Shown here one piece after another: positions 38,983 to 48,587 of a stretch of DNA of 64,000 nucleotides; position 1 is the first letter of the stretch, and the number at the start of each line of letters is the position of its first letter. Source of the DNA: Tepidimonas charontis (GTDB lineage Bacteria; Pseudomonadota; Gammaproteobacteria; Burkholderiales; Burkholderiaceae_C). The notes beneath the pieces are model-generated. The model did no database searches. It was not told the DNA's origin and saw only the letters and a program-made list of their open reading frames with translations. The translations under genes and the position numbers were made by a program. Where the stretch lies: NCBI RefSeq assembly GCF_007556685.1, contig NZ_VJON01000004.1:33344-97343 (forward strand). Direction: 5' to 3'.

Positions 38983-40728
38983 TCAGGCGGCAGCCACGGG
39001 CACGATGTCCGACGCCGCCACCAGCGCACGCGTGACCGCGTGGCGCGGCTGGCGCAGCACCTGCTCGGCCGCGCCCGCCTCTACCGCCTCGCCCGCGTGC
39101 AGCACCAGCACGTCGTGGGCCATGGCCCACACCACACCGACGTCGTGCGTGATGAGCAAATAGGCCAGTCCGCGCTCGCGTTGCAAGCGCAACAGCAACT
39201 CGACCACCTGCCGCTGCACCGTCACATCGAGCGCGCTCGTGGGCTCGTCCAGCACCAGCACACGCGGCTGCACGATGAGCGCGCGGGCAATGGCGATGCG
39301 CTGCCGCTGTCCACCCGAAAACGCATGTGGGTAGCGTTGCAGCCACGCCTGGATGTGGCGCTCGCCCCACGCCGGGTCGAAGAGCCCGACCTCGCGCAGG
39401 GCGGCCACCACGCGGGCGCGGCGCTGGGCGCTCGGCAAAGACGGCTCGTGCACGCGCAGCCCCTCTTCGACGATCTGCTCCAGCGTCATGCGCGGCGACA
39501 GCGACGAATACGGATCTTGAAATACGACCTGCACGGCCCGGCGCAAGGCACGGTCGGCGCGCCCACCTTGCCAGCGCTGCCCCAGCACGCGTAAATCACC
39601 CTGGGCCGGCAACAAGCCCAACGCCGCCAGTGCCAGGGTGGATTTGCCCGAGCCAGACTCGCCCACCACCGCCAGCGTGCGTCCCGGCGCCAGCCGGATC
39701 GACACCCCGCGCACGGCCTGAAACGTCTGGCGGCGAAACCAGCCGCGCCAGCCCGGCGCCGCCACGGCGTAGCCGACGGTGAGACGATCCGCCTGCAGCA
39801 CAGGGGTGTCCTCATCGACGCCGTCAGGCCGAGTCGCCGCCCGCACCGCAGGTTCACCTCGCGTGGCCGCCAAGGGCGCAGCCGACCCCGTCGGCGGCCC
39901 GCCTGCTGCGCTCGTGGCCACGCGTTCGTCGCCCACCATGCGTGTCAGCCGACTGGCCAGCAAGCGCTGGGTGTAGGGATGCTGGGGGGTGGTCAATACC
40001 GCCTCGACGGGGCCGGCTTCGACCACTCGGCCGCGCTCCATCACCACCACGCGGTTGGCGAAGCGCCGCACCAGGTGTAAATCGTGGGTGATGAGCAGCA
40101 CCGCCAACCCCAGCTCGCGTTGCAGCGTATCGAGCAAACCCAAGATTTGCACCCGCAGCGATGCGTCCAAGGCCGTGGTCGGCTCATCGGCCACCAGAAG
40201 GCGCGGTTGCAAGGCCAGCGCCATGGCGATCATCGCGCGCTGCCGCTGCCCGCCGCTGAGCTGGTGCGGATATTGCCGCGCGCGTCGCTGCGGATCGTCG
40301 ATGCCGACGCGCTGCAACCATGTCTGCGCCTGCGCCCAGGCCTGGGCAGCCGGCACGCCGCGCTTGGCGCGCAGCGTCTCGGCGATCTGCTCACCCACCG
40401 GATACAGCGGGTTGAGCGCCGTCATCGGTTCCTGAAAGACATAGGCCACGGCATCGCCACGCAAGGCGCGCAAAGCGCGCTCGGGCAGTGTCGTCAGCTC
40501 CTGCCCATCCCAGCGTACGCTGCCGCGCAGTTGCGCGTCTGGCAGCAAGCGCAGCAGGCTCAGCGCCGTGACCGTTTTGCCCGAGCCCGACTCGCCCACC
40601 AGCGCCACCTTTTCACCCGCGCCCACCTCGAACGAGACGTCCTGCACCACGACGGAGTCGCCGAAGGCCACCTCCAGGCCGCGCACCGTCAACAACGGGG
40701 CCGACGAAGTCATGGTCGCGTGGTTCAT
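38983..40728 (-). CDS. yejF: Oligopeptide ABC importer, duplicated ATP-binding protein YejF
   Basis: 581 residues with two ABC ATPase halves. First half: GESGSGKTV, LSGGQRQRAMI, LLVADEPTTALD. Second half: GESGSGKST, FSGGQRQRIAI, VLVLDEPTSALD. A variable Ala/Gly/Thr-rich linker (about 280-330) separates them. It powers the YejABEF importer, which takes up small peptides and, in enterobacteria, microcin C. The ATG at 40728 overlaps the yejE stop as ATGA. Confidence 0.95.
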   Translation of the reverse strand: MNHATMTSSAPLLTVRGLEVAFGDSVVVQDVSFEVGAGEKVALVGESGSGKTVTALSLLRLLPDAQLRGSVRWDGQELTTLPERALRALRGDAVAYVFQEPMTALNPLYPVGEQIAETLRAKRGVPAAQAWAQAQTWLQRVGIDDPQRRARQYPHQLSGGQRQRAMIAMALALQPRLLVADEPTTALDASLRVQILGLLDTLQRELGLAVLLITHDLHLVRRFANRVVVMERGRVVEAGPVEAVLTTPQHPYTQRLLASRLTRMVGDERVATSAAGGPPTGSAAPLAATRGEPAVRAATRPDGVDEDTPVLQADRLTVGYAVAAPGWRGWFRRQTFQAVRGVSIRLAPGRTLAVVGESGSGKSTLALAALGLLPAQGDLRVLGQRWQGGRADRALRRAVQVVFQDPYSSLSPRMTLEQIVEEGLRVHEPSLPSAQRRARVVAALREVGLFDPAWGERHIQAWLQRYPHAFSGGQRQRIAIARALIVQPRVLVLDEPTSALDVTVQRQVVELLLRLQRERGLAYLLITHDVGVVWAMAHDVLVLHAGEAVEAGAAEQVLRQPRHAVTRALVAASDIVPVAAA

Positions 40729-41801
40729 GCGTCGGCCCGCCTCGGGTCGAGGACGTCGCGCAAGGCGTCGCCCATGAAGGTCAGCAGCACCAGGGTCAAC
40801 ACCAGCACGCCAAAGGTGGACAGGGAAATCCACCAGGCATCGATATTGGCTTTGCCCTGCGCCAGCAACTCGCCCAAGCTGGGGGTGCCAGGGGGGACCC
40901 CCAGCCCCAAAAAGTCCAGCGACGTCAGCGCCAGGATGGCCGCGCTCATCCGAAAGGGCAAAAACGTCACTACCGGCGTGAGGCTGTTGGGCAAAATGTG
41001 GCGCCAGATGATGGCCCAGTGCCCCAATCCCAGCGCGCGCGCCGCGCGCACGTAGTCGAGCTGGCGGTTGCGCAAAAATTCGGCGCGGACATAGTCGGCC
41101 AACCCCATCCAGCCAAACAGGCTCAGCAAAATCAGCAGCAGCGCCACGCTCGGTGCAAACACGGCGCTGAAGATGATGAGCAGATACAGCTCGGGCATCG
41201 CACTCCAGATTTCGATGAGGCGCTGCAGCGTCAAATCCACCCGCCCGCCAAAATAACCCTGCACTGCCCCGGCGAGCACACCCAACACGACGCCGATAGC
41301 CGTCAGCGCCAAGGCAAACAGCACGCTGACCCGAAACCCGTAGATCAACTGCGCCACCATATCGCGTCCGCGATCGTCGGTACCCAGCCAATTGTCGCGG
41401 CTGGGCGGCGACGGCAGCGGCGAGCGATCGTAATAGTTCAGGGTGTGCGGACCGTAGCGATTGAGCGGATACAAGGCCCAATTGCCGGGCTCGGCCAGCC
41501 GCGCCTGCACGAACGGATCGAGGTAATCGGTGGGCGTCTCGAAATCACCGCCGAAGGTGGTTTCGGGGTAGTCGTTCCACAGCGGCCAGTACCACTGCCC
41601 CTGGTAGCATACCACCAGGGGGCGATCGTTGGAGACCAGCTCCGCCATCAGGCTGGCGCCGGTGAGCACCATGAACAGCAGCAGACTCCACCATCCCAGA
41701 CGGTTGTGCGCAAAACGCTGCCAGGCGCGGCGCGCCGGACTGGGGCTCGCGGTCCAGGCGGTATCATCGGCCAACGGCGCAGGTTCAATCGAATTTGACA
41801 C
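40725..41801 (-). CDS. yejE: Oligopeptide ABC importer permease YejE
   Basis: 358-residue inner-membrane permease. After the first membrane segment comes the long YejE-specific periplasmic insertion (WYWPLWNDYPETTFGGDFETPTDY, then LGTDDRGRDM), then five membrane segments with the permease EAA-like loop YVRAARALGLGHWAIIWRHILPN. The 3' end couples to yejF by ATGA, and the start lies 17 bases inside the end of yejB. Confidence 0.95.
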   Translation of the reverse strand: MSNSIEPAPLADDTAWTASPSPARRAWQRFAHNRLGWWSLLLFMVLTGASLMAELVSNDRPLVVCYQGQWYWPLWNDYPETTFGGDFETPTDYLDPFVQARLAEPGNWALYPLNRYGPHTLNYYDRSPLPSPPSRDNWLGTDDRGRDMVAQLIYGFRVSVLFALALTAIGVVLGVLAGAVQGYFGGRVDLTLQRLIEIWSAMPELYLLIIFSAVFAPSVALLLILLSLFGWMGLADYVRAEFLRNRQLDYVRAARALGLGHWAIIWRHILPNSLTPVVTFLPFRMSAAILALTSLDFLGLGVPPGTPSLGELLAQGKANIDAWWISLSTFGVLVLTLVLLTFMGDALRDVLDPRRADA

Positions 41802-42813
41802 GCGGATCCACCCACACGTAACACAGATCGCTGATCAACTTGGTCAGCAAGCCAATCAGTGTGAACAGGTACAGCGTGCCCATCACGACCGGGTAGTCGC
41901 GTCGGATCACGCTCTCATAACTGAGCAACCCCAGACCGTCGAGCGAAAACAGGGTCTCGATCAACAGGCTGCCGGTGAAAAAAGCGCCGATGAAGGCCGC
42001 TGGGAACCCGGTGACAATGGGAATGAGCGCGTTGCGTAATACGTGCTTCCACAGCACCTGCCGCTCGCTCAGGCCCTTGGCGCGCGCCACCAACACATAT
42101 TGCTTGCGGATTTCTTCCAGCATGGCGTTTTTGGTCAGCATCGTGGTCACCGCAAAACTGCCCAGCACCATCGACAGCACCGGCAGCGTGATGTGCCACA
42201 GATAGTCGACGATGCGCGCGCCCCAGTACAGTTCGCTCCAGTCATCACTGACCAAGCCGCGCAGCGGAAACCACTGCAACTGCCCGCCAAAGACGACCAG
42301 CAGCGCCACCCCCAGCACGAAGCCCGGGATGGCGTAGGCCACCAGCACCAGTAGCGAGGTCACCAGATCGAAGCGCGAGCCAGCGCGCACCGCCTTGGCG
42401 ATGCCAAGCGGCACGGCCACCCCGTAGCTGATGAAAAACGTCCACAGACCCAGGCTCATCGACACCGGCAGCTTTTCCCAGATCAGCTGCGCCACCGGCT
42501 TGTTCTGAAAAAAGCTCTGTCCCAGATCGAAACGCGCAAACTGGGCCAACATCTGCACGAAGCGCTCGTGCGCGGGCTTGTCGAAGCCGTACAGGGCCTT
42601 GATCTGCTCCAGGCGCTGGGCATCCACCCCCTGCGCCCCGCGATAAGCCAGCCCGCCGCCTTCGGCGCCACCGCCCAGGCCGGCGCGCGCCTCGGCCAAA
42701 TATTGGTCCACCGGCCCGCCGGGGACGAATTGCACGACCACGAAGGTCACCAGCAGCACGCCGAACAGGGTGGGTCCCATCAGCAGCACCCGCTTGAGGA
42801 TGTAGGCCCACAT
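41785..42813 (-). CDS. yejB: Oligopeptide ABC importer permease YejB
   Basis: 342-residue permease with six membrane segments. The N-terminus MWAYILKRVLLMGPTLFGVLLVTFVVVQFVPGGP is typical of the DppB/OppB/YejB class, and the coupling loop is YVLVARAKGLSERQVLWKHVLRNALIPIV. The start ATG at 42813 follows CGGAG at normal spacing. The long upstream extension of the open frame covers yejA and is not coding. 23 bases after yejA. Confidence 0.95.
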   Translation of the reverse strand: MWAYILKRVLLMGPTLFGVLLVTFVVVQFVPGGPVDQYLAEARAGLGGGAEGGGLAYRGAQGVDAQRLEQIKALYGFDKPAHERFVQMLAQFARFDLGQSFFQNKPVAQLIWEKLPVSMSLGLWTFFISYGVAVPLGIAKAVRAGSRFDLVTSLLVLVAYAIPGFVLGVALLVVFGGQLQWFPLRGLVSDDWSELYWGARIVDYLWHITLPVLSMVLGSFAVTTMLTKNAMLEEIRKQYVLVARAKGLSERQVLWKHVLRNALIPIVTGFPAAFIGAFFTGSLLIETLFSLDGLGLLSYESVIRRDYPVVMGTLYLFTLIGLLTKLISDLCYVWVDPRVKFD

Positions 42814-42836
42814 CGTTGTGTCTCCGTTTTTTTCCA

Positions 42837-44810
42837 TCAACGCCGCGCGGCCGCCGGTGGTTGGGCGATCGCTGCGGCGCGGGCGAGGCCTGTGGAGGCA
42901 ACGCCCACGCTGGGGGGCTGAGCACGCGCTGGAACGACTGGTGGCTGGCGCGCCCACCAGGTCGCGATCGCCCAGCCCTCCCCGCTGGCGTACGGCGGCA
43001 TCGTCGGCGTCGGCTGCAAGCGCCACGCGTTGTAGGCCAGGCGGTGCGTCGGCGCCGACCATTGCGGAATCAACACGTGGCTGTGCGCGATCACGCGCTC
43101 CAGCGCCCGGCACGCGGCCAGATAGGCGGGCTCGTCTTGGGCCTGCACCATGCGCTGGATCAGATCATCGACCGCCGGGTTGGCCAGCCCGGTGAAATTG
43201 CCCGAGTCAGGCGTGCGCGCGGCCTCGCTGCCGAACAAGTCGGCATACTCGGCGCCGGGATTGTGCGTGCCCTGGAACGCCAGCGATATGATGTCGAAGT
43301 CGAAGGTGCGCAAACGCTGTTGGTACAGCGCAAAGTCCACCGAGCGAAAGCGCAGCTCCACGCCGATGCGCGCCAGATTGCGCGCCCAGGGCGTGACCAC
43401 GCGCACCCCGGCCTCGTTGCTGTCCAGGTACTCCAAGACCAACGGTTGTCCTTGAGCGTTGCGCAGTGCGCCGTCGCGAAACGTCCACCCGGCTTCGCGC
43501 AGGAGCGCCTGGGCACGCTTGAGGTTGGCCCGCAGACCCGCGGCGCCGTCGGTGCGCGGCGGCTCGGCCATCGGCCCGAAAACGGCTTCGGGTACCTGCC
43601 CGCGCCAGGGCTGCAGCAAGGCGCGCTGCGCGGCATCCGGCGGCCCTTCGGCCGCGCAGGCCGTGTTGCCGAACAGGCCCCGCACGCGCTGGTAGCTGCC
43701 GTAGAACAAGCGCTCGTTCATCCATTCGAAGTCCAGCGCCAACCCCAAGGCCTGCCGCACCCGAATGTCGTCGAGCGGCGGTCGGCGCGTATTGAGCACA
43801 TAACTCTGAAAGCCGGTGGGCAGGCGGTGACGAAACTCGCCTTTGACCAATTCGCCACTGTCGAAGCGCTTGCCGCTGACGCGCCGGGCCCAGTCGCCGG
43901 CGGAGAAAAAGCGCATCAAATCGAATTCACCCGCCTTCAGCGCCTCCAGGCGCGCCGTGTTGTCTTTGTAGATCTTGACCGTGACGCGGTCGAAGTTGAA
44001 CTGCCCGCGGCGCACCGGCAAATCGCGCGCCCAGTAGTCGGGGTCGCGCACATAGGTGATGTCGCGTCCGAACTTGACCGGACCGATACGATACGGCCCG
44101 CTGCCAATCGGTATGTCGGTGACGACCTGATCGAAGGTTTTGCGCTGGCCGGTGCGCGGGTCGATGGCGTCGCCCCAGGCGCGGCTGAAAATCGGCAGGC
44201 CGCCGACGATCAACGGCAGCTCGCGGTTGGGCACGCGAAAACGAAAGCGCACCACACGCGGGCCCAGGACATCGACGCCCGCAACGTCGGCCAGCAGCGT
44301 GCGATACGCGGGTGAGACGTGTGGCCCGATGAGGGTGTCGAAGCTGTGCCGTACATCCTCGGCCAGCACCGGGTCGCCGTTGTGGAAACGCGCCTGCGGG
44401 CGCAGGCGAAAGGTCACGCTGAGCCGGTCGGGCGCCACCGCCACGTCCTCGGCCAGCAAACCGTAGGCCGCGCCCAGTTCATCGGCCGGCCCCACCAGCA
44501 AGGTATCGAACATCAAGTCCGCCAAATAGGCCGGGGCGCTGCCGCGCAGCGTGAACGGGTTGTACTTGTCGAACGTGGAGGTGCGCAGGTTGCTGACCAG
44601 ACGCAGCTCGCCGCCCTTGGGCGCGTCGGGGTTGACGTAGCGAAAGTGGGCAAAGTCGGGCGGATACTGCAACCGATCCCACAGCGCATAGCCGTGCGCG
44701 CCCCAGGCGGGGTGCCCTGCGCCCAGCACGACGAACCACAGCACCGCCAGCCACCGCAACGGTCTTGGTCGCCTGCCGGCGCGCTCGTGCAGATACGGGT
44801 GCATGCGCAT
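42837..44810 (-). CDS. yejA: Oligopeptide ABC importer substrate-binding protein YejA
   Basis: Periplasmic family 5 solute-binding protein of about 657 residues. A signal peptide ([22 protein letters not shown]) precedes the mature protein, whose start [26 protein letters not shown] is the YejA hallmark. [15 protein letters not shown], [27 protein letters not shown] and the C-terminal peptide-binding lobe are all present. The last about 45 residues are Pro/Ala-rich and likely disordered. ATG 44810 or 44804; the region to fabI is only 42 bases. Confidence 0.93.
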   Translation of the reverse strand: MRMHPYLHERAGRRPRPLRWLAVLWFVVLGAGHPAWGAHGYALWDRLQYPPDFAHFRYVNPDAPKGGELRLVSNLRTSTFDKYNPFTLRGSAPAYLADLMFDTLLVGPADELGAAYGLLAEDVAVAPDRLSVTFRLRPQARFHNGDPVLAEDVRHSFDTLIGPHVSPAYRTLLADVAGVDVLGPRVVRFRFRVPNRELPLIVGGLPIFSRAWGDAIDPRTGQRKTFDQVVTDIPIGSGPYRIGPVKFGRDITYVRDPDYWARDLPVRRGQFNFDRVTVKIYKDNTARLEALKAGEFDLMRFFSAGDWARRVSGKRFDSGELVKGEFRHRLPTGFQSYVLNTRRPPLDDIRVRQALGLALDFEWMNERLFYGSYQRVRGLFGNTACAAEGPPDAAQRALLQPWRGQVPEAVFGPMAEPPRTDGAAGLRANLKRAQALLREAGWTFRDGALRNAQGQPLVLEYLDSNEAGVRVVTPWARNLARIGVELRFRSVDFALYQQRLRTFDFDIISLAFQGTHNPGAEYADLFGSEAARTPDSGNFTGLANPAVDDLIQRMVQAQDEPAYLAACRALERVIAHSHVLIPQWSAPTHRLAYNAWRLQPTPTMPPYASGEGWAIATWWARQPPVVPARAQPPSVGVASTGLARAAAIAQPPAAARR

Positions 44811-44852
44811 GCGACAATTCTGCAGGATTTCCGACACCGAGGAGCAAGACAC

Positions 44853-45659
44853 ATGGGATTTCTGGCCGGCAAGAAGCTGCTGATTACCGGGGTGCTGTCC
44901 AACCGCTCGATCGCCTATGGCATCGCGCGCGCCTGCCACGCCCAGGGCGCCGAGCTGGCGTTCAGCTACGTGGGCGAACGCTTCAAGGATCGCATCACCG
45001 AGTTTGCGGCCGAATTCGGCTCATCCTTGGTCTTCGAGTGCGACGTCAGCGACGATGCGCAGATCGAACGCCTTTTTCAGCAGCTCAGCGCCCACTGGCC
45101 GCGCTTCGACGGCTTCGTGCACAGCATCGGTTACGCGCCGCGCGAGGCCATTGCCGGTGACTTTCTGGAGGGGCTCAGCCGCGAAGGCTTTCGCGCCGCA
45201 CATGACATCAGCGCCTACAGTTTTCCGGCCATGGCCAAGGCCGCTCGCCCGTACCTCAACGACAACGCCGCGCTGCTGACGCTGACGTATCTGGGTGCGG
45301 TGCGCATGGTGCCCAACTACAACACCATGGGACTGGCCAAAGCCAGCTTGGAGGCCAGCGTGCGCTATCTGGCCGAGTCGCTGGGCAGCCAGCGCCGCGG
45401 CTGGCGCGTCAACGCCATCTCCGCCGGCCCGATCAAGACGCTGGCCGCCAGCGGCATCAAGGGCTTCGGCAAGATTTTGGGCGTGGTCGCCGACAACGCC
45501 CCCATCCGACGCAACGTCACCATCGACGACGTCGGGAACGCCGCCGCCTTTTTGCTCAGCGATCTGGCCGCCGGCATCAGCGCCGAAATCCTGTATGTGG
45601 ACGGCGGCTTCAGCCATGTGATGGGCGGCGTGGCCGACGTCACCTCAGACGCCGTGTGA
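44853..45659 (+). CDS. fabI: Enoyl-[acyl-carrier-protein] reductase (NADH) FabI
   Basis: Last reductive step of each fatty acid elongation cycle; the target of triclosan and isoniazid-like inhibitors. 268 residues. [21 protein letters not shown] is the FabI nucleotide-binding start. The active site [12 protein letters not shown] has Tyr and Lys spaced as in FabI, and [18 protein letters not shown] follows. The ATG is preceded by GAGGAG. Divergent from yejA with only 42 bases between the starts. Confidence 0.97.
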   Translation: MGFLAGKKLLITGVLSNRSIAYGIARACHAQGAELAFSYVGERFKDRITEFAAEFGSSLVFECDVSDDAQIERLFQQLSAHWPRFDGFVHSIGYAPREAIAGDFLEGLSREGFRAAHDISAYSFPAMAKAARPYLNDNAALLTLTYLGAVRMVPNYNTMGLAKASLEASVRYLAESLGSQRRGWRVNAISAGPIKTLAASGIKGFGKILGVVADNAPIRRNVTIDDVGNAAAFLLSDLAAGISAEILYVDGGFSHVMGGVADVTSDAV

Positions 45660-45800
45660 GCGACGCGGGCCGCCGCACTCGCTTCGACCGGCTGGCGCCC
45701 CGCCGCGGCGCGGCTGCGCCATGGAGTGGCAGCGCGGCAAGCCCCGCAGGGCGCTGGGGTCCTGCTGGTCATCCCACCGCTGCGCCCTCTCAGAGTGGGC

Positions 45801-46439
45801 CTACTTCAGGTTGCCGAGGTAAGCCGCCACCGCTTCCAGCTCCAGGTCGCTCAAGCGGTGCGCCATGACGCGCATGATGGGGTTGTCGCGCGCGCCGTCG
45901 CGCTCGCGAAACGCCAACACCTGACGTTGGATATAGGCCGGGTGCTGTCCCGCCAGCCGCGGCAACTCGGCCGTGCCCAGCGCCTGTGGTCCGTGGCAGG
46001 TGGCGCACGGCGCCAATCCACTGTGGCGGTTGCCCCGTTCGTAGATGTAGCGACCGACGGCCAGCAGCAACTCGTCGCCGCTGGGGGTGTTGCCCGGCTT
46101 CTGGCGCGCGTAATACTCAGCCACCGCCTCCAATTCGGTCGCGCTCAGGCCCTTGACCTTCTCCTGCATCGCGGTGTCCTTGCGCTCACCCCGCGCGAAG
46201 GCTTGCAATTGGTTGAGCAGATATTGCGCATTTTGCCCCGCCAGACGCGGAAAGTTCGGCGCTACGCTCTGGCCGCACGGGCCATGGCAGACCGCGCAAC
46301 GGTCGCGCGCTACCACTTCGCCGATCACCAGCGGATCGTTCGACGCTGCGCGCCCGGCCCCCTGCGCCAACACGGTCGCTGCGGCGCACGCCAGCGCCGC
46401 AGCCAGCAGTCGCTGCATGGTGGTTTTCATGGGATTCAT
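45801..46439 (-). CDS. Cytochrome c4 (di-heme c-type)
   Basis: Periplasmic electron carrier to terminal oxidases. 212 residues with a signal peptide (about 1-30) and two heme-attachment motifs, CAVCH (about 48-52) and CATCH (about 143-147). Each is followed by a methionine-containing axial-ligand region, and the conserved NFPRLAGQNAQYLLNQL and ELPRLAGQHPAYIQRQV show the internal duplication. The start ATG at 46439 follows GGAGG; ATG 46430 is an alternative. Confidence 0.95.
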   Translation of the reverse strand: MNPMKTTMQRLLAAALACAAATVLAQGAGRAASNDPLVIGEVVARDRCAVCHGPCGQSVAPNFPRLAGQNAQYLLNQLQAFARGERKDTAMQEKVKGLSATELEAVAEYYARQKPGNTPSGDELLLAVGRYIYERGNRHSGLAPCATCHGPQALGTAELPRLAGQHPAYIQRQVLAFRERDGARDNPIMRVMAHRLSDLELEAVAAYLGNLK

Positions 46440-46479
46440 GGCATCCTCCAGTGGGTATCAAACGGTTGGACCCATGGTA

Positions 46480-46498
46480 GCCCCGCCGAGGGCGGGGC
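46480..46498. other. Strong GC hairpin between lpdA and the cytochrome c4 gene
   Basis: An 8-bp stem, GCCCCGCC with GGCGGGGC, and a 3-base loop, 40 bases upstream of the cytochrome c4 start and downstream of lpdA. In the minus orientation no T-run follows, so a terminator for aceEF-lpdA is only weakly supported; in the plus orientation TTGTT follows, but no plus-strand gene ends here. Confidence 0.35.
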
Positions 46499-46648
46499 TT
46501 GTTGACGCGTGTCAAGGGACACGTATCTGGTGACGCGGCGGCCGGCGCGGGACCCATCGTCGCGCCGACGACAGCGGCGCGCTGCGGTGGCGCGGTCTGC
46601 AGCCGGCTGAACCAGCACCGCCCCCGCGAACCTAGGCTGCGCCCGGAG

Positions 46649-48574
46649 TCAGCGCCGCGCCGGCGGTAAATCCGTGCAGTGCCCGTGCGCCGCCTCGGCA
46701 GCCAAGCCGATGGTTTCGCCCAGCGTCGGGTGCGGGTGGATGGTGCGGCCGATATCGATCGCATCGGCCCCCATCTCGATGGCCAGCGCGATTTCACCGA
46801 TCATGTCGCCCGCATTCGGCCCAACGATACCGCCGCCAACGATGCGGTGCGTGCTCGCATCGAACAACAGCTTCGTGAAGCCCTGCTCACAGCCGTTGGC
46901 AATGGCGCGGCCCGACGCCGACCAGGGAAACAGTCCTTTGTCCACCGCCACCCCTTGCGTCTTGGCCTGCTCCTCGGTCAGGCCCACCCAGGCCACCTCG
47001 GGGTCGGTGTAGGCCACGCTGGGGATGACGCGCGCGATGAAGCCCGAGCGCGCCAACGCTTCATCACCCTTGAGCTCGCCCGCGATCACCTCGGCGGCCA
47101 CGTGCCCTTCGTGCACCGCCTTGTGCGCCAGCATCGGCGCACCGACGATGTCGCCGATGGCGAAAATGTGCCCGACGTTGGTGCGCATCTGCGTATCCAC
47201 CGGCACGAACCCGCGTTCGTCGAGCGCGACGCCGGCGCGCTCCGCGCCGATCTTGCGTCCATTGGGGCTGCGCCCCACGGCTTGCAATACCAAGTCGTAG
47301 ACACCGTCACTGCGGCTGCCGTCGGCCCCTTCGAAGCGCACGTGGATGCCGTCGGCGCGGGCGTCTGCGGCCACGGTGCGCGTGCGCAGCATCAAGCGGT
47401 CGAAGCGCGGCGCATTGAGCTTGTGCCACACCTTCACCAAGTCGCGGTCGGCACCCGGCATCAGTCCGTCGGCCATTTCGACCACGTCGATGCGTGCGCC
47501 CAGCGCCGAATAGACGGTGGCCATTTCCAACCCGATGATGCCGCCACCGATGACCAACATACGCTGCGGTACGGCCGGCAGCGTCAGGGCCCCAGTGCTG
47601 TCGATGATGCGCGGGTCATCCGGCAGGAACGGCAGCCGCACCGCCTGCGAGCCCGCGGCGATGATGCAACGTGCGAAGGCCACGACGGTTTGGGCGCCGG
47701 TCTTGTCCTGGCCGCTGCCCGTGGTTTCTTCCACCACCACCCGATGCGCGTCGACAAAGCTGCCGTAGCCGCGCACGACACGCACATTGCGCATCTTCGC
47801 CATGGCGGCCAAGCCACCGGTGAGCTTGCCGATCACGCGCTCCTTGTGCGCACGCAGCGCCTGCACGTCGATGCGCGGGGCATCGAATGCGATACCCACC
47901 TGCGCCAAGTGGCGCGCCTCCTCCATCACCGCCGCAACGTGCAGCAGCGCCTTGGAGGGAATACAGCCCACATTGAGGCACACCCCGCCCAGTGTCGGGT
48001 AGCGCTCCACCAGCACCACGTCCAAGCCGAGGTCGGCGGCGCGAAACGCCGCCGAATAGCCACCGGGGCCGCCACCGAGCACCAGCAGGTCGCAGCGCAG
48101 ATCCGCCGGCCCCACGGTGGACATGGTAGCCGTGACTTGCGGCTGTGCGCCCGCCTGTGCCGACACGGACGCACTCCCCTCCGTGAGAGCGACCACCGGC
48201 GGCGCGGACGTGGGCGCTTGGGCCGGCGCCGCAGGCGCCGATGGTTGCACCGGTGCCGCCACCGGCTGACCACCAGCACCGGACGACGCCGCTGCCGATG
48301 GCACCGGCCCACCGTCAGCGGCGCCCGCATCCGACCCCGCCACCTCCAGCAGCGCGATCACCGAGCCTTCGCTGACCTTGTCACCCAAGGCCACCCGCAG
48401 CTCCCGAATCACCCCCGCATGGCTCGACGGGATCTCCATCGACGCCTTGTCGCTCTCCACCGTGATCAGCGACTGGTCCACCGCCACCCGATCCCCCGGC
48501 TTGACCAGCAGCTCAATCACCGCCACATCCTTGAAATCCCCAATGTCGGGAACCTTCAGCTCGATCAGTGCCAT
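46649..48574 (-). CDS. lpdA: Dihydrolipoamide dehydrogenase with N-terminal lipoyl domain (PDH E3)
   Basis: Reoxidises dihydrolipoamide of the pyruvate dehydrogenase complex with NAD. 641 residues: a lipoyl domain (about 1-78, lipoyl lysine in ESDKAS at about 43), an Ala/Pro-rich linker, then the flavoprotein core with [16 protein letters not shown], the redox-disulfide [14 protein letters not shown] and the C-terminal [12 protein letters not shown]. The lipoylated E3 form is known from Ralstonia and Neisseria. The 5' 374 bases match the aceF 5' end with one difference. 13 bases after aceF. Confidence 0.96.
   Translation of the reverse strand: MALIELKVPDIGDFKDVAVIELLVKPGDRVAVDQSLITVESDKASMEIPSSHAGVIRELRVALGDKVSEGSVIALLEVAGSDAGAADGGPVPSAAASSGAGGQPVAAPVQPSAPAAPAQAPTSAPPVVALTEGSASVSAQAGAQPQVTATMSTVGPADLRCDLLVLGGGPGGYSAAFRAADLGLDVVLVERYPTLGGVCLNVGCIPSKALLHVAAVMEEARHLAQVGIAFDAPRIDVQALRAHKERVIGKLTGGLAAMAKMRNVRVVRGYGSFVDAHRVVVEETTGSGQDKTGAQTVVAFARCIIAAGSQAVRLPFLPDDPRIIDSTGALTLPAVPQRMLVIGGGIIGLEMATVYSALGARIDVVEMADGLMPGADRDLVKVWHKLNAPRFDRLMLRTRTVAADARADGIHVRFEGADGSRSDGVYDLVLQAVGRSPNGRKIGAERAGVALDERGFVPVDTQMRTNVGHIFAIGDIVGAPMLAHKAVHEGHVAAEVIAGELKGDEALARSGFIARVIPSVAYTDPEVAWVGLTEEQAKTQGVAVDKGLFPWSASGRAIANGCEQGFTKLLFDASTHRIVGGGIVGPNAGDMIGEIALAIEMGADAIDIGRTIHPHPTLGETIGLAAEAAHGHCTDLPPARR
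48201..48574. repeat. 374-bp direct repeat, copy in lpdA
   Basis: The 5' end of lpdA (lipoyl domain plus first part of the linker) is a nearly perfect direct copy of 49672-50045. Aligned base by base, I see one difference (one Ala to Glu change in the linker: PSAPAAPAQ here, PSAPEAPAQ in aceF). Similarity falls off beyond the left boundary. Because third codon positions match too, recent duplication or gene conversion is likely. Confidence 0.9.
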
Positions 48575-48587
48575 CGGTGCGCCTTTC

